A DNA stretch of 64,000 nt from Coraliomargarita algicola. Its GTDB lineage: Bacteria > Verrucomicrobiota > Verrucomicrobiia > Opitutales > Coraliomargaritaceae. A program made the position numbers and the translations under genes. Positions within the stretch are counted from its first letter, which is position 1; every line of letters starts with the position of its first letter. Under the pieces are notes generated by a model. It saw only the letters and a program-made list of their open reading frames with translations. It searched no databases and was not told the origin of the DNA. This document shows positions 38,118 through 47,882 of the stretch, piece after piece. The stretch is taken from positions 3,995,001 to 4,059,000 of the forward strand of contig NZ_CP138858.1 of NCBI RefSeq assembly GCF_033878955.1, in the 5' to 3' direction.

Positions 38118-39446
38118 ATGATGAAATCACCCGCATTTACTGAAAAAGCTCAATCGATGCTCAAGCACCTCTTGGTGGATGATCCTGAGATCGAGCATCG
38201 TATTGAAACTGGTATTGAGCAACACCGTAAAGGGTGGGGCGAAATCAAGTTGGTCGACAAGGAGGGGGAACCGGTTGAACACGCGAGTGTTTCAATGCGT
38301 CAAATGAAGCATGAGTTTCACTTCGGGTGTAATGCCTTCCTATTGGACCAACTGCCTGAAGCAGAGAAAAACGCGCAGTATCGTGAACTCTTTAGTGATG
38401 TTTTCAACCTTGCGGTAGTGCCCTTCTATTGGGCGGACTTAGAGCCTGAAGAAGGGAAGATGCGCTTTGATAAAAATAGTCCTTTCATTTACCGCCGCCC
38501 GCCGCCTGACTTGGTCTTGGACTTCTGTGAAGAGAAGGGCATCACGCCTAAAGCGCATCCTTTGCTTTGGCACAATTTTCGTCCGGAGTGGTTGGGGTGC
38601 GAGGAGATGGAGATGAGAAGGCACATTCGTCGTCGTTTTCAGGCCATTTCAGAACGCTATGCACATCGTATTAATATATGGGATGTATGTAACGAAGTGC
38701 AAACACTCACTCTCAATCAAAAGAGAGCTCATATGCCAGAGAATCATTTGGAGTATGCCTTTGAGCTCGCAGCGAAGTTTTTTCCGAATGGAATTAAGAC
38801 CTATAACGATGATCGTATCTGGTATCGTTATAGCCGTAGCTATAGTCCTGTTTATCTATTGGTGAAATCTTTGATTGAGCAAGGCTACAAGGTCGACGCG
38901 TTGGGGCTTCAGTTGCATATGTTTACCAATGTGCTTTACAATGCTTTTAGATTTTTGAACCAGAAGAATCTTTTAGATAGCTTTGATCTCTATGGTCGTC
39001 TCGGAGTTCCGCTCAATATTTCGGAAATCAGCTTGATTAGTAGTAAAGATCTAGGAGATGGCGATGCGTTCCAAGAGATTCTTACAGATAAGCTCTATCG
39101 CCTCTGGTTCAGTCATGCTGCGATGAACGGAATTGTCTGGTGGAACATGGTTGATAATACAGCGGCGTATGCACCTCTCGGAGATGAAACTGCAGGAGAA
39201 AATGTAGGTCGTGCAGGGCTAGTTAATTATGATATGACTCCCAAGCCCGCCTACAAGGTGCTGAAGCGCTTGATTCAGGAAGAGTGGCAGACGAACCCGA
39301 GTTTTGAATACACTGAAGGGGCCGCCAATAAGTTTCGCGGGTTTTATGGAGATTACGAAGTGACTGTGAAAACCGCGCAGGGGACAAGCATACATAAGAT
39401 TAAGCACTCAAGGAATAATTTGAATGTATTTATGTTGAAGCTCTAG
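38118..39446 (+). CDS. GH10 endo-beta-1,4-xylanase-like enzyme
   Basis: 442 residues from the ATG at 38118 (ATG 38121 is equally possible); the longer open frame upstream overlaps the esterase gene and has no domain support. The barrel shows the GH10 signatures WHNFRPEWL, NIWDVCNE with acid/base Glu193, LQLHMF and NISEIS with nucleophile Glu303. The N-terminal ~70 residues (IKLVDKEGEPVEHASVSMRQ) look like a small beta domain. No signal peptide: it may be an intracellular xylanase acting on imported xylo-oligosaccharides. It closes the esterase-GH130-GH10 unit, 61 bases after the esterase stop. Confidence 0.92.
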   Translation: MMKSPAFTEKAQSMLKHLLVDDPEIEHRIETGIEQHRKGWGEIKLVDKEGEPVEHASVSMRQMKHEFHFGCNAFLLDQLPEAEKNAQYRELFSDVFNLAVVPFYWADLEPEEGKMRFDKNSPFIYRRPPPDLVLDFCEEKGITPKAHPLLWHNFRPEWLGCEEMEMRRHIRRRFQAISERYAHRINIWDVCNEVQTLTLNQKRAHMPENHLEYAFELAAKFFPNGIKTYNDDRIWYRYSRSYSPVYLLVKSLIEQGYKVDALGLQLHMFTNVLYNAFRFLNQKNLLDSFDLYGRLGVPLNISEISLISSKDLGDGDAFQEILTDKLYRLWFSHAAMNGIVWWNMVDNTAAYAPLGDETAGENVGRAGLVNYDMTPKPAYKVLKRLIQEEWQTNPSFEYTEGAANKFRGFYGDYEVTVKTAQGTSIHKIKHSRNNLNVFMLKL

Positions 39447-39481
39447 CGGGGTATAGGTGAGTCTGGTATCTGCGGAGAGGT

Positions 39482-40864
39482 CTAAAGCTCGTCTGCTATG
39501 TCCTCGAGTGGGTAGCTCCAGATTTCGCTGAGAGTGGGGTGATACCAGTGCACCTTGAGCAGGTCGTGCACGCGGGCTTTTAATGTGACGGCGATGGCCA
39601 TGCCGTGAATGAGCTCACCGCCGTCTTTGCTGACGCATTCCGCGCCGAGGACTACGCCGGTATTCTTGTCGGCCAGGACTTTTACGTAGCCGTATTTGGC
39701 CTCCATTAGAATGGATTTGCCATGGTCATCGAAGGGGTAGTCGGCGCTTAAATATTCAATGCCTCGCTCTTTGAGTTGGTTTTCGTTTAGGCCGACGCTG
39801 CCGATTTGCGGATCGGTAAAGACTACGCCACAGAGGCTGTCGTAATCGACGCGTTCGGCGGCGCGGCCTGTGGCATGTTTGGCTGCTGTTTCGCCCTGCA
39901 TAATGGCCACGTGCACGATTTCGTGCGGGCCGGCGACATCGCCGCAGGCGTAGACACGCGGGTTGCTGGTTTGCTGCATGGCGTTACAATTGATGTGTCC
40001 GCTGTGTAGGGTGCTGATTCCTGCTGCTTTGAGCCCCAGACCATCTGTGGCCGGACGACGTCCTAGAGCGTTGAGGAGATGCGGCGCACGCACGGAGATT
40101 GCTTGGCCTTTGTGTTCAAAATTGACTGTGAAGCTGCCGTTTTGATGCTGCACTGATGTGAGCGCGGTGTCTGTGTACAGCTGGATGCCTTCGTCGCGAA
40201 AGGCTTGTTCTATTACGCTGGCGGCTTCGGGCGACATTTCTTTGAGGATGTGGGGGCTGCGTTGAATTTGGATGACTTCGCTGCCGATGCGGCGTAGAAA
40301 TTGTGCTAGTTCGCAGGCTACGATACCGCCACCCAGCACGATAATTTTTTGGGGCAGGAAATCGAGTTCGAGCACATCGTCGCTGGTCCAGTAGGGCACT
40401 TCTGCGAGGCCTGGTATCGGGGGGACGGATACGGTTGAGCCAGTCGCAATCATAAAGTGATTGGCGGTCAGGCGGGTGCCGTCGTCGAGTTGAATCGTTT
40501 GGGCGTCGATGAATTTTGCGTGATTGCGAAAGAGAGTGAAGCGCTCGCTCTGGAGTTGCTCCTGACGGTATTCGGAAAACTCCTCGATGGTGTCGAGTTT
40601 GCGTTGATGGAGCGCGGGCATATCGGCTTTCGCTGTCGGTATCTGGAGGCCGAATTTTTCACCTTGTTGCGCTAGATGTAGCACTTCGGCGGAATAGATT
40701 AAAGTTTTCGAAGGCATGCAGCCACGGAGTATGCATAGGCCACCGAGTGTCTCGGCTCCATCGATGATGGCGACGTGCTCGCGTGTTTCACGTGCGGTGC
40801 GTGCAGCTGCATAGCCACCGCTGCCTCCGCCGATGACGATATAATCAAAGTGTGTTTGGCTCAT
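39482..40864 (-). CDS. FAD-dependent pyridine nucleotide-disulfide oxidoreductase (dihydrolipoamide dehydrogenase-like)
   Basis: 460 residues. The FAD-binding GGGSGGYAAARTA, the redox motif GGLCILRGCMPSK (two cysteines four residues apart) and the C-terminal HWYHPTLSEIW with the catalytic His-Glu pair are present. The NAD-binding loop VLGGGIVACELAQFL is near residue 178. This is class I disulfide reductase; lipoamide dehydrogenase, glutathione reductase or mercuric-reductase-like roles are all possible. No lipoyl-enzyme complex genes are adjacent, so it is not the classical pyruvate dehydrogenase E3. Overlaps the upstream O-antigen-ligase-like gene by four bases (40861-40864). Confidence 0.9.
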   Translation of the reverse strand: MSQTHFDYIVIGGGSGGYAAARTARETREHVAIIDGAETLGGLCILRGCMPSKTLIYSAEVLHLAQQGEKFGLQIPTAKADMPALHQRKLDTIEEFSEYRQEQLQSERFTLFRNHAKFIDAQTIQLDDGTRLTANHFMIATGSTVSVPPIPGLAEVPYWTSDDVLELDFLPQKIIVLGGGIVACELAQFLRRIGSEVIQIQRSPHILKEMSPEAASVIEQAFRDEGIQLYTDTALTSVQHQNGSFTVNFEHKGQAISVRAPHLLNALGRRPATDGLGLKAAGISTLHSGHINCNAMQQTSNPRVYACGDVAGPHEIVHVAIMQGETAAKHATGRAAERVDYDSLCGVVFTDPQIGSVGLNENQLKERGIEYLSADYPFDDHGKSILMEAKYGYVKVLADKNTGVVLGAECVSKDGGELIHGMAIAVTLKARVHDLLKVHWYHPTLSEIWSYPLEDIADEL

Positions 40865-42381
40865 TTTTCTTTTTCCGTGTATTGTTGATTAAAGAAGGGG
40901 AGGCGTCGTTGGCTTTCAGGTGTCACTAGCTTGGGGCGAGAGGCATCGACTTCATCCACTTTACTACGGCTGATATCGGCCCAACGCAAGGCACTGAAGA
41001 AAATAACTAAAAAGCTGAAGAAGACCGCCGGCGACATGAAGGGGGTGTCGCATAGTGCGAGTAGTCCGACGGACCCACAGCCAATGAACAGGTGATTGCT
41101 TAAGCGGACATTGCGTGGGCCGCGCAGGTAGCGAATGATAAATGCGGCTAGATAGCTGAAGGTGAGCACTAAGCCAAAGAGGCCGAACTCGGCTAAAAAT
41201 TGAAGTAAATCGGAGGCGGCACGTTCAGAGCGTTGGCCCAGTAGCATGTCGCTGCTGTAAAAGGGGAGTAGCTTTTCGTAGCTGTCGATTCCCCATCCAA
41301 AGATGGGGCTGTCCTTAAACATATCAATGGCAGCAATACGTAATGATGTGGCGTCGGCGTTTAAGGTGTTGTCTTGAAAGCAGCGAAAGATGCCACCTGC
41401 GAAACTGAGGCAAGCGGTGAGTCCACTGCAGAGGGCAATGGACTTGTGGTGCGGGTCTTTGGAGTTTGCTATGAATTCGACTGCAACGATGAGTAGCATG
41501 GCCGAGAGCGTGAGTAGCAAAATAGCTGCGGGGAGCGGCGCCTGGACGAGGAACCCGGTGGCCCCTAAGAGGGTGCCTCCGGTTAGATACCAGGGACCGT
41601 TCGAATTGATGAAGCCTGGATTGTCGTCGTAGCGGGTTGAGAGTAAGGTCATCGCAATGCAGGCACAGCACCAGAGTGAGGCAAAGGCAGCCCAGTGTCC
41701 GTCGTAGGGGAAAAAGGCGAAAAAGTCGTTGGCTCCAGTGCCTGTTGTGAAGAGTGGTTTGGTGAGTCCGAGCCCTTTTTGTATGTAGCCGAATACGCCG
41801 ACGAGAACGGCCCCCAGGCACAGCCAGGGAAAGAGACGTTCGAAAAATGAGCGTGATTTGGGTACTATGTAGAGCGAGGTGAGCATCAGGTAGGTGGCAC
41901 AGTAGGCAAAAATAGTTAACCAAGCGGAACTGTCGGCGGCTGAGATTGGACGCCACAGCTGGATCGGGTCGATGGTGTGGTAAACCAAGTCGCCAATATG
42001 GATCGTACTCATTGGGTTTTGTGTGAGTCCGATTACAAATTGCAGGGCCAATGCCCAGGCTGGTGCGGAGCAGATCCAGAATTTAGGCCACAGTAGATCG
42101 ACGAAGAAGGGGTGTGTATGCTCGTGTGTCTTTAAGATGACCGGAGTTAGGCAACCTATGATGAGTAGGCTGCCGAGTAGCCAGAAGGAGCGTGGGTCTC
42201 CGAGCCAAGCGACCATGCAGGACATGATGAGGACTATGCCGAAGAGTGTTGCTTCAGCGGGTGTGAAACTATCGCGTAGCAGCTTGTCGCGGGGGAGGAT
42301 GGGGCTTGGATCTTGCAAGGCTAAATGGGCGAGCGATGAATTAAAATGTATGCGACCAGCAGATGGATTCGGCGATCTCAT
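40861..42381 (-). CDS. O-antigen ligase / Wzy-like polytopic membrane protein
   Basis: 506 residues with about ten hydrophobic segments. A large loop contains AIDMFKDSPIFGWGIDSYEKL, the pattern (helix, G-x-G-x-x-x-F/Y) of the WaaL/Wzy_C family. Such proteins join O-antigen or polymerise polysaccharide repeats on the periplasmic face. The start at 42381 overlaps the DJ-1 gene by 41 bases; an internal start such as MSCMVAW cannot be excluded. It is in a four-gene minus-strand cluster (hydrolase, DJ-1, this gene, reductase) with four-base overlaps; no functional link to neighbours is obvious. Confidence 0.78.
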   Translation of the reverse strand: MRSPNPSAGRIHFNSSLAHLALQDPSPILPRDKLLRDSFTPAEATLFGIVLIMSCMVAWLGDPRSFWLLGSLLIIGCLTPVILKTHEHTHPFFVDLLWPKFWICSAPAWALALQFVIGLTQNPMSTIHIGDLVYHTIDPIQLWRPISAADSSAWLTIFAYCATYLMLTSLYIVPKSRSFFERLFPWLCLGAVLVGVFGYIQKGLGLTKPLFTTGTGANDFFAFFPYDGHWAAFASLWCCACIAMTLLSTRYDDNPGFINSNGPWYLTGGTLLGATGFLVQAPLPAAILLLTLSAMLLIVAVEFIANSKDPHHKSIALCSGLTACLSFAGGIFRCFQDNTLNADATSLRIAAIDMFKDSPIFGWGIDSYEKLLPFYSSDMLLGQRSERAASDLLQFLAEFGLFGLVLTFSYLAAFIIRYLRGPRNVRLSNHLFIGCGSVGLLALCDTPFMSPAVFFSFLVIFFSALRWADISRSKVDEVDASRPKLVTPESQRRLPFFNQQYTEKEK

Positions 42382-42892
42382 TTGCGCGATCTTGGCCGCA
42401 TAGGTGCTGGACGATGGCTAATGCAAATTCTGTTGCAGTGCCGGCTCCGCGAGAGGTGATGATTGTGTTATTTGAGACGACGGCTTCTTGGCTGGCTGCG
42501 CTGAGCTCGTTCACTGTGCTCGGGTGCGCGGTGTAGGCGATGTTTTGAATCATCCCAGCGTCGAGTAATAGTAAGGGGGCTGCGCAGATGCAGGCGATGA
42601 GTTTGCCAGCTTGGTGGTGGCGCTGAAGGCATTCGACGATACGGGAATCGTCACGTAGTTGCATGATGCCGGGGCCGCCGGGCAGGATGATGACGTCATA
42701 GTCTTCTGTCGCGGCGTCTGCCAATCGGTGAGTTGCTTGCAGGGTGATGCCGCTACGGCCTCGTAAGAGCAATGAATCGGAGGTGGAGGCCTGAGTGACT
42801 TCGACTCCGGCGCGTGACAGTAGGTCGATGGGAGCGACGGCTTCCATTTCTTCGAAGCCAGGGTGTAGGATGATGAGTGCGCGTTGCGTCAT
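42341..42892 (-). CDS. DJ-1/PfpI superfamily protein
   Basis: 183 residues, full family length. The nucleophile elbow CICAAPLLL carries the conserved cysteine (second Cys, about residue 103), with a Glu near the N terminus (FEEMEA) in the position that stabilises it. GGP and SRGAGTATEFAL are conserved. DJ-1 proteins act as glyoxalase III/deglycase-like or chaperone-like enzymes, and ThiJ/YajL subgroups exist; the exact activity is not readable here. ATGA-type four-base overlap with the upstream hydrolase gene (42889-42892). Confidence 0.9.
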   Translation of the reverse strand: MTQRALIILHPGFEEMEAVAPIDLLSRAGVEVTQASTSDSLLLRGRSGITLQATHRLADAATEDYDVIILPGGPGIMQLRDDSRIVECLQRHHQAGKLIACICAAPLLLLDAGMIQNIAYTAHPSTVNELSAASQEAVVSNNTIITSRGAGTATEFALAIVQHLCGQDRANEIAESICWSHTF

Positions 42893-43677
42893 TGTAGTTC
42901 TCCTTTTATGAATGGGATGGTTATGTTCCAGTAATCGGCTCCAGCCATATCGATTCGACTTCCGTGTCCAGCGTCTTTAACGAATAGCTTGTATTTGGGG
43001 CCTGTCAGGGCGCGCCAATTTTTTAGAGCGTGACTGAAAGGAACGATGCGGTCGTTGGTGCCATGTATGATGAGGATCGGGCATTTGAGATGAGGCAGGC
43101 GAGCGTAGTTGTCAAATCGGTCCCATGGGAGCAGCTTGACTGAAGTCATAACTCGGAATGTTGATGTAAAAGCGCCATCTAGGATCAGGCCGGCTACGTT
43201 GGTGCGTTCGGCCAGCCAGGTGGAGGGGCCGCTGCCGAGCGAGCGGCCGTAGAGTGTGATTTGATCCGGACTATAGCCGAGCGTGCTGGCTACATATTTA
43301 AAGCTGGCCTCAATGGCAGCGTAGCATGCTGCTTCGCTGGGCCCGCTGCTGCTGGTGCCGTAGCCAGGGTAGTCGTAGGCGAAAACGGAGATGCCTTGCG
43401 CTTGAAATGCTTGCAGAAAGGGACGCGCGGTGCCGATGTCTTCGCCATTGCCGTGGCTGTAGAGCAATATGCGTTCGCTGCCGGGGGATTCCAAGTAGTA
43501 GGCCGAAATCGTTTGGCCGTCTTTGGTTTGCAGCTTGAGGATGCTTGCGTCGTCTTGGTAACTGCTAGCCGGTGCGGGAAAGATCAAATCGTTGGCGCGG
43601 ATGACTGCATAGGCATTGATGCCGGCGTAGACGATACACAGGCTGGCAACTAGGAGGATGGAAACATTGGCAATCAT
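42889..43677 (-). CDS. Alpha/beta hydrolase (S33/BEM46-like), membrane-anchored
   Basis: 262 residues from the ATG at 43677. An N-terminal hydrophobic helix (ANVSILLVASLCIVYAGINA) acts as signal anchor. The nucleophile elbow LYGRSLGSGPS (Ser in GRSLGS), Asp in IIHGTNDRIVPF, and His in KDAGHGSR form the catalytic triad; the HGNGED segment is the oxyanion region. This arrangement matches BEM46/ABHD13-type serine hydrolases, whose substrates are mostly unknown. A GTG at 43707 would add ten residues. Its start is 85 bases from the divergent aminotransferase start. Confidence 0.85.
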   Translation of the reverse strand: MIANVSILLVASLCIVYAGINAYAVIRANDLIFPAPASSYQDDASILKLQTKDGQTISAYYLESPGSERILLYSHGNGEDIGTARPFLQAFQAQGISVFAYDYPGYGTSSSGPSEAACYAAIEASFKYVASTLGYSPDQITLYGRSLGSGPSTWLAERTNVAGLILDGAFTSTFRVMTSVKLLPWDRFDNYARLPHLKCPILIIHGTNDRIVPFSHALKNWRALTGPKYKLFVKDAGHGSRIDMAGADYWNITIPFIKGELQ

Positions 43678-43761
43678 TTGCTTGTGGGGCGCGAATTGAG
43701 TCGGCACGCTTCCCTTTTACAATATCGGATCACTCTAGAGATCAAATGCAATTCCCTTATA

Positions 43762-45030
43762 ATGGCTAATTCAGAGACCCCCATATCCTTTTCCCGGCAA
43801 GGGCGCGAAATCGCTTCGCCGGTGATCGTTGATTTAATGGCGCGCGCATTGGCGAATCCAGACCTCCTTTCTCTGGCGGCTGGTTTTACTGACAATGCAG
43901 TGCTTCCGCGTGAGTTGGTGGGGCGTTTTGCGACAGAGCTGACTGCGTCTACCTCCGCTGATGAACCATTGCAATATGGGCAGAATCAAGGGCGGCAGCG
44001 TCTGCGTGAGCTATCTTGTGCCGCGATTGAAGCGCATCCGGGGGAGCGGGCTGGGGTATTTGATCCTGCCGCAATGTTTATTACTAATGGCTCTCAGCAG
44101 GCGCTCTACCTTGCTGTACAAGCACTTTGCGATCCGGGGGATATTGTGTTGGTGGAAGATCCGAGCTACTTTGTGTGTTTGGAAATGTTGAAGGGACTGG
44201 GCCTGCGTCCGGTGGGGATACCATGCGATGCAGAAGGCGGCATTCTGGTGGATGGGCTGGCGGAGTGTTTGCGGGAACTGGATACGGCTGGAGAGCGGTC
44301 TAAGGTGAAGGCCATCTATTTAGTCAGCTATTTTTGTAATCCGAGCAGTCGCTCCCTGGCTGCGGATGAGAAGCGGGCGGTGGCAGATGTCTTGCTGCGG
44401 GAGGGCTATCCGATCCCCGTGATCGAAGATGCGGCGTATCGCGATCTATATTTTGATGCCCCGCATCCGGCCGCGTCGATTATCAGTATGCCGGAGTTTG
44501 ACCCTTTTCCTAAACTGTATTTGGGCACTTATACGAAGCCGTTTGCTACGGGGTTAAAAGTCGGTTACGGTTATTGCACGCATGAGGAGTGGAAGGAGAA
44601 GATGCTTTGTATTAAGGGGCATCAGGACTTCGGTTCACCACATTTTGCTCAAGCTATTATTGAGCGTGTGCTCGACGCTGGATTGTATCCTCAGCATCTT
44701 GCTGGAATACAGCAGCACTATGCGCGCAAGGCACGCATTCTCGATTCTGCATTGCTTGCAGGTGGTTTGCGTGATGCCGGTTGGCAGTGGGCCGCACCGA
44801 AAGGTGGGTTGATTCTCTGGCTGCGTGCGCCTGCGGAGATGGATTTGAGGATGGAGAGTGCGTTTTGCCAGAATTGCATCGAACAGGGCGTGCTCTATGT
44901 GCCTGGAGATTTGTGTTTTGCCAGTGGTACACCTTGGAATTGTGCACGCCTCTCCAGTGGTGCTTTGCCTGAAGTTAAATTGCGCGAAGCAGCGGAACGC
45001 TTTGTTGCCCAAGCTTTGCGTTCAGTTTAA
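43762..45030 (+). CDS. PLP-dependent class I/II aminotransferase
   Basis: 422 residues from ATG 43762. GSQQALYLAVQALCDPGD is the aminotransferase cofactor-binding start, VIEDAAYRDLYF carries the conserved Asp/Tyr, and YTKPFATGLKVGY has the Schiff-base lysine. The N terminus (FSRQGREIASPVIVDLMARA) and the length resemble the 2-aminoadipate/LysN and MocR-like aminotransferase group, but without an N-terminal HTH domain. The substrate could be an aromatic or branched amino acid or aminoadipate. Convergent with pyrG; 48 bases separate the stops. Confidence 0.88.
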   Translation: MANSETPISFSRQGREIASPVIVDLMARALANPDLLSLAAGFTDNAVLPRELVGRFATELTASTSADEPLQYGQNQGRQRLRELSCAAIEAHPGERAGVFDPAAMFITNGSQQALYLAVQALCDPGDIVLVEDPSYFVCLEMLKGLGLRPVGIPCDAEGGILVDGLAECLRELDTAGERSKVKAIYLVSYFCNPSSRSLAADEKRAVADVLLREGYPIPVIEDAAYRDLYFDAPHPAASIISMPEFDPFPKLYLGTYTKPFATGLKVGYGYCTHEEWKEKMLCIKGHQDFGSPHFAQAIIERVLDAGLYPQHLAGIQQHYARKARILDSALLAGGLRDAGWQWAAPKGGLILWLRAPAEMDLRMESAFCQNCIEQGVLYVPGDLCFASGTPWNCARLSSGALPEVKLREAAERFVAQALRSV

Positions 45031-45078
45031 GCCAGCCTCAGCCAGTCTAAGCGATGGCGGGCCGCGAAGCCAATCCGA

Positions 45079-46673
45079 CTACTTTTTATACTTCAGCGCC
45101 GAGGCGATGAAGTTGGCGAAGAGTGGGTGCGCTGCATTGGGCTTGGACTTGAATTCCGGGTGGAATTGAACGGCGACATACCATGGGTGGTCGGGAATCT
45201 CGACGATTTCGACGAGGTCGCGCTCTGGATTGACTCCACCGATACGTAAGCCGGCCTCGACTAGTTGGTCGCGATATGCGTTGTTAAATTCGTAACGGTG
45301 GCGGTGGCGTTCGTGGATGAGCTTTGCGCCGTAAGCGTGGAAGCTGAAGCTGTCGTCTGCGAGCTCACAGGGGCAAGCGCCTAGGCGCATATTACCGCCT
45401 TTGGTTGTGAGGTCTTTTTGATCCTCCATGATGTCGATCACAGGGTGAGTTGATTTTGGATCAAACTCAGTGCTGTTGGCCCCTTCCAGTTTGGCTACGT
45501 TACGGGCAAATTCGATGACTGCGATCTGCATGCCTAGGCAGAGCCCAAAGTAGGGAATGTTATTTTCTCGTGCGAACTGGGCTGCTGCAATTTTGCCCTC
45601 GGTGCCACGGTCGCCGAAGCCGCCGGGGATGAGGATGCCATCGAGTGTGGAAAGATATTTAGCGGGATCGTTTTCGATGATTTCCGCGTCCAAGCGTACG
45701 ATGCGCACGTTGGTGTCGTTTGCGATGCCGGCGTGGATAATGGATTCGTAGACAGACTTGTAGGCGTCTTGTAGTTCGATGTATTTGCCGACGACGCCGA
45801 TTTCAACCTTGTGACTGGGCGCTTTGAGCCGGCGTACGACATCGTGCCAGACCTTCATGTCACTGTCGGGGGCGTCGAGTTTGAGGTGGTCGATGACCAG
45901 ATCGTCGATTTTCTCAGCTTTGAGCGCTAGGGGGAGTTCGTAAATGGAGGTTTCGACATCCATCTCTTCGATCACCGCCCGCATCGGCACGTTACAGAAC
46001 AGGGAGAGCTTTTGACGCATTTCATTGGTCATGGGCTCTTCGGTGCGGCACACTAGGATGTCTGCCTGAATGCCGATTTCGCGCAGTTTAGCGACAGATT
46101 GTTGACTGGGCTTGGTCTTGAGTTCGCCGGCAGCTTTTAGGTAGGGCAGTAAGGTGCAGTGTAGGAAGAGCACATCATCACGTCCGACTTCGAGTGCGAA
46201 TTGGCGCATGGCTTCGAGGAAGGGGAGACCTTCGATGTCGCCGATCGTGCCTCCGAGCTCTGTGATGAGCACGTCGACATCGTTACCGCCACCTTGATAG
46301 ATCCGTTCCTTGATGACGTTGGTGACATGGGGGATCACTTGTACCGTCGCGCCGAGGTAGTCGCCGCGACGTTCCTTGGCGAGGACTGTTTCATAGACCT
46401 TGCCTGAGGTTAGATTGTTGAGGCGGGACAGCTCTCCAGATGTGAAGCGCTCGTAGTGCCCCAGGTCGAGGTCGGTCTCCGCGCCATCGTTGAGACATAT
46501 ACCTCGCCATGTTGAAAGGGGCTCATGGTGCCGGGGTCGACGTTTAGGTAAGGATCGAACTTTTGGAGCCTAACTTTTAAGCCGCGCTGTTCGAGTAGGG
46601 CGCCCAGTGCTGCGGAGGTGAGTCCTTTGCCTAGCGAGGAGACGACGCCGCCTGTTACGAAAATGTATTTCAT
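45079..46673 (-). pseudogene. pyrG: CTP synthase, frame broken by a single missing base
   Basis: The N-terminal synthetase start MKYIFVTGGVVSSLGKGL (ATG 46673) and the C-terminal part from IPHVTNVIKERI (stop 45079) with the glutaminase Cys in GLCLGMQ and His in HPEF are both intact. They are in different frames. The change occurs near 46492-46497: the sequence reads GEVYVSTMAR but one added base gives GEVYVLNDGAETDLDLGHYE, the conserved CTP synthase segment. The corrected protein has ~531 residues, normal for PyrG. CTP synthase is essential, so a missing C in the assembled sequence is the likeliest cause. Divergent from sdhC. Confidence 0.93.
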
Positions 46674-47057
46674 GTGTTCGAACTTTGCTGATTTAGATGG
46701 TTTTGATAAAATAAATGAAGGATGCGGGATTTGGGACCGCCTTCGCCGACGCATTCAATTCTTTGGCCTTCACGCATGGCAAACATTTTCCAAGCTTTGA
46801 TTGAAAGAAGTTGTTCGGATTAGTTTAACTGCTACCAGGGTGGCGTCCTGATAAGAATATTTAATTTTAAGGTGGACAGTGGGGCCTTGTCGGTCTTTAG
46901 AAGTGCGTGTTGCTGTTTGAGGGGCATTTTTTCAAAGCTTAGCTAATTTATCGATCTATCTTCTCTAATAGATGAGTTGCAATTTGCTCAGTGTTTGAAA
47001 AGGCTCCCGATCTCAGTTGCAACATTACCTTTGTTAATAGCTCCCGACATTAATATT
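46674..47057. other. Divergent promoter region between pyrG and sdhC
   Basis: No gene seen in these 384 bases. It should hold the promoters of both operons. A small imperfect palindrome (TCTATCTTCTCTAATAGA) lies at 46955-46972, before sdhC. No other structure was convincing. Confidence 0.4.
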
Positions 47058-47870
47058 ATGTGCTCATTATGTAGTTTTATAAAATCCACCATCGGTCGTA
47101 AGATCTTGATGGCGTTAACAGGCCTTGTGCTCGTGCTCTTTGTAATGGGGCACATGCTAGGTAATTTACAGATCTTCCTCGGAGCCGAGGTGATCAATGC
47201 GTATGCATACAAGTTGCATCACTTGTTGCCAGCCGCCGCACTCTGGGGGATTCGGATCTTCCTGTTGGGCAGCATCGCGGTGCATATCTGGGCGGCGGTG
47301 ACGCTGACCTTGGATAATCGCAAGGCGCGCCCGGATCGCTACGACGATGACAAGGTGGTGCAAGCCAGCTATTCATCGCGCACCATGCGTATGAGTGGCA
47401 TTATCCTGCTGGCCTTTATCGTTTTCCACATCGCGCACTTTACTGTCCGCAATGTCCCGAGCATGCAGTATAACGAGCCGGGCGTGATTGAACCTTCGGA
47501 AGTGCCGCTAGTGAAGCACGGCGAAGCGGTCACTAAGAATGGCCACGTCGTGATGACTTTTAACGTGAATGACATGATGGTGGCAGGCTTCAAAGTCTGG
47601 TGGGTCTCAGCCTTCTACATCATTGCCACTGGCTTGCTTTGCATGCACCTGACTCATGGGGTGAGCAGCATGTTTCAAAGTGTCGGGCTTCGCAACTCAC
47701 TTTGGCGCAAACGCTTGGACCGCGTCGCATTGGTATATGGTTGGGTCGTTTTTCTTGGCTTTGCGATTATACCAATCGCGACTATGGCGGGTCTGCTTAA
47801 GAAGGACCCGACCGGTGGTTTGCCGGTCGCCTCTGCCGCTGCCGAGATCACTGAAACACTTCACAAATAG
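47058..47870 (+). CDS. sdhC: Succinate dehydrogenase/fumarate reductase cytochrome b subunit
   Basis: 270 residues from ATG 47058 with five membrane helices and multiple histidines for haem ligation (GHMLGNLQIF, HHLLPAAALWG, IVFHIAHF, HLTHG). This is the single five-helix cytochrome b subunit of type B succinate:quinone oxidoreductase (Wolinella/Bacillus type), anchoring SdhAB. The gene order C-A-B with no sdhD is the type B arrangement. A 27-codon upstream extension exists but lacks support. sdhA begins 12 bases after the stop. Confidence 0.93.
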   Translation: MCSLCSFIKSTIGRKILMALTGLVLVLFVMGHMLGNLQIFLGAEVINAYAYKLHHLLPAAALWGIRIFLLGSIAVHIWAAVTLTLDNRKARPDRYDDDKVVQASYSSRTMRMSGIILLAFIVFHIAHFTVRNVPSMQYNEPGVIEPSEVPLVKHGEAVTKNGHVVMTFNVNDMMVAGFKVWWVSAFYIIATGLLCMHLTHGVSSMFQSVGLRNSLWRKRLDRVALVYGWVVFLGFAIIPIATMAGLLKKDPTGGLPVASAAAEITETLHK

Positions 47871-47882
47871 GAACGCCGAACA

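Noticed and set aside
46492..46497. Programmed frameshifting in pyrG
   Set aside because: No slippery heptamer or downstream structure, and programmed shifting is not known to me for CTP synthase; a missing base is simpler.
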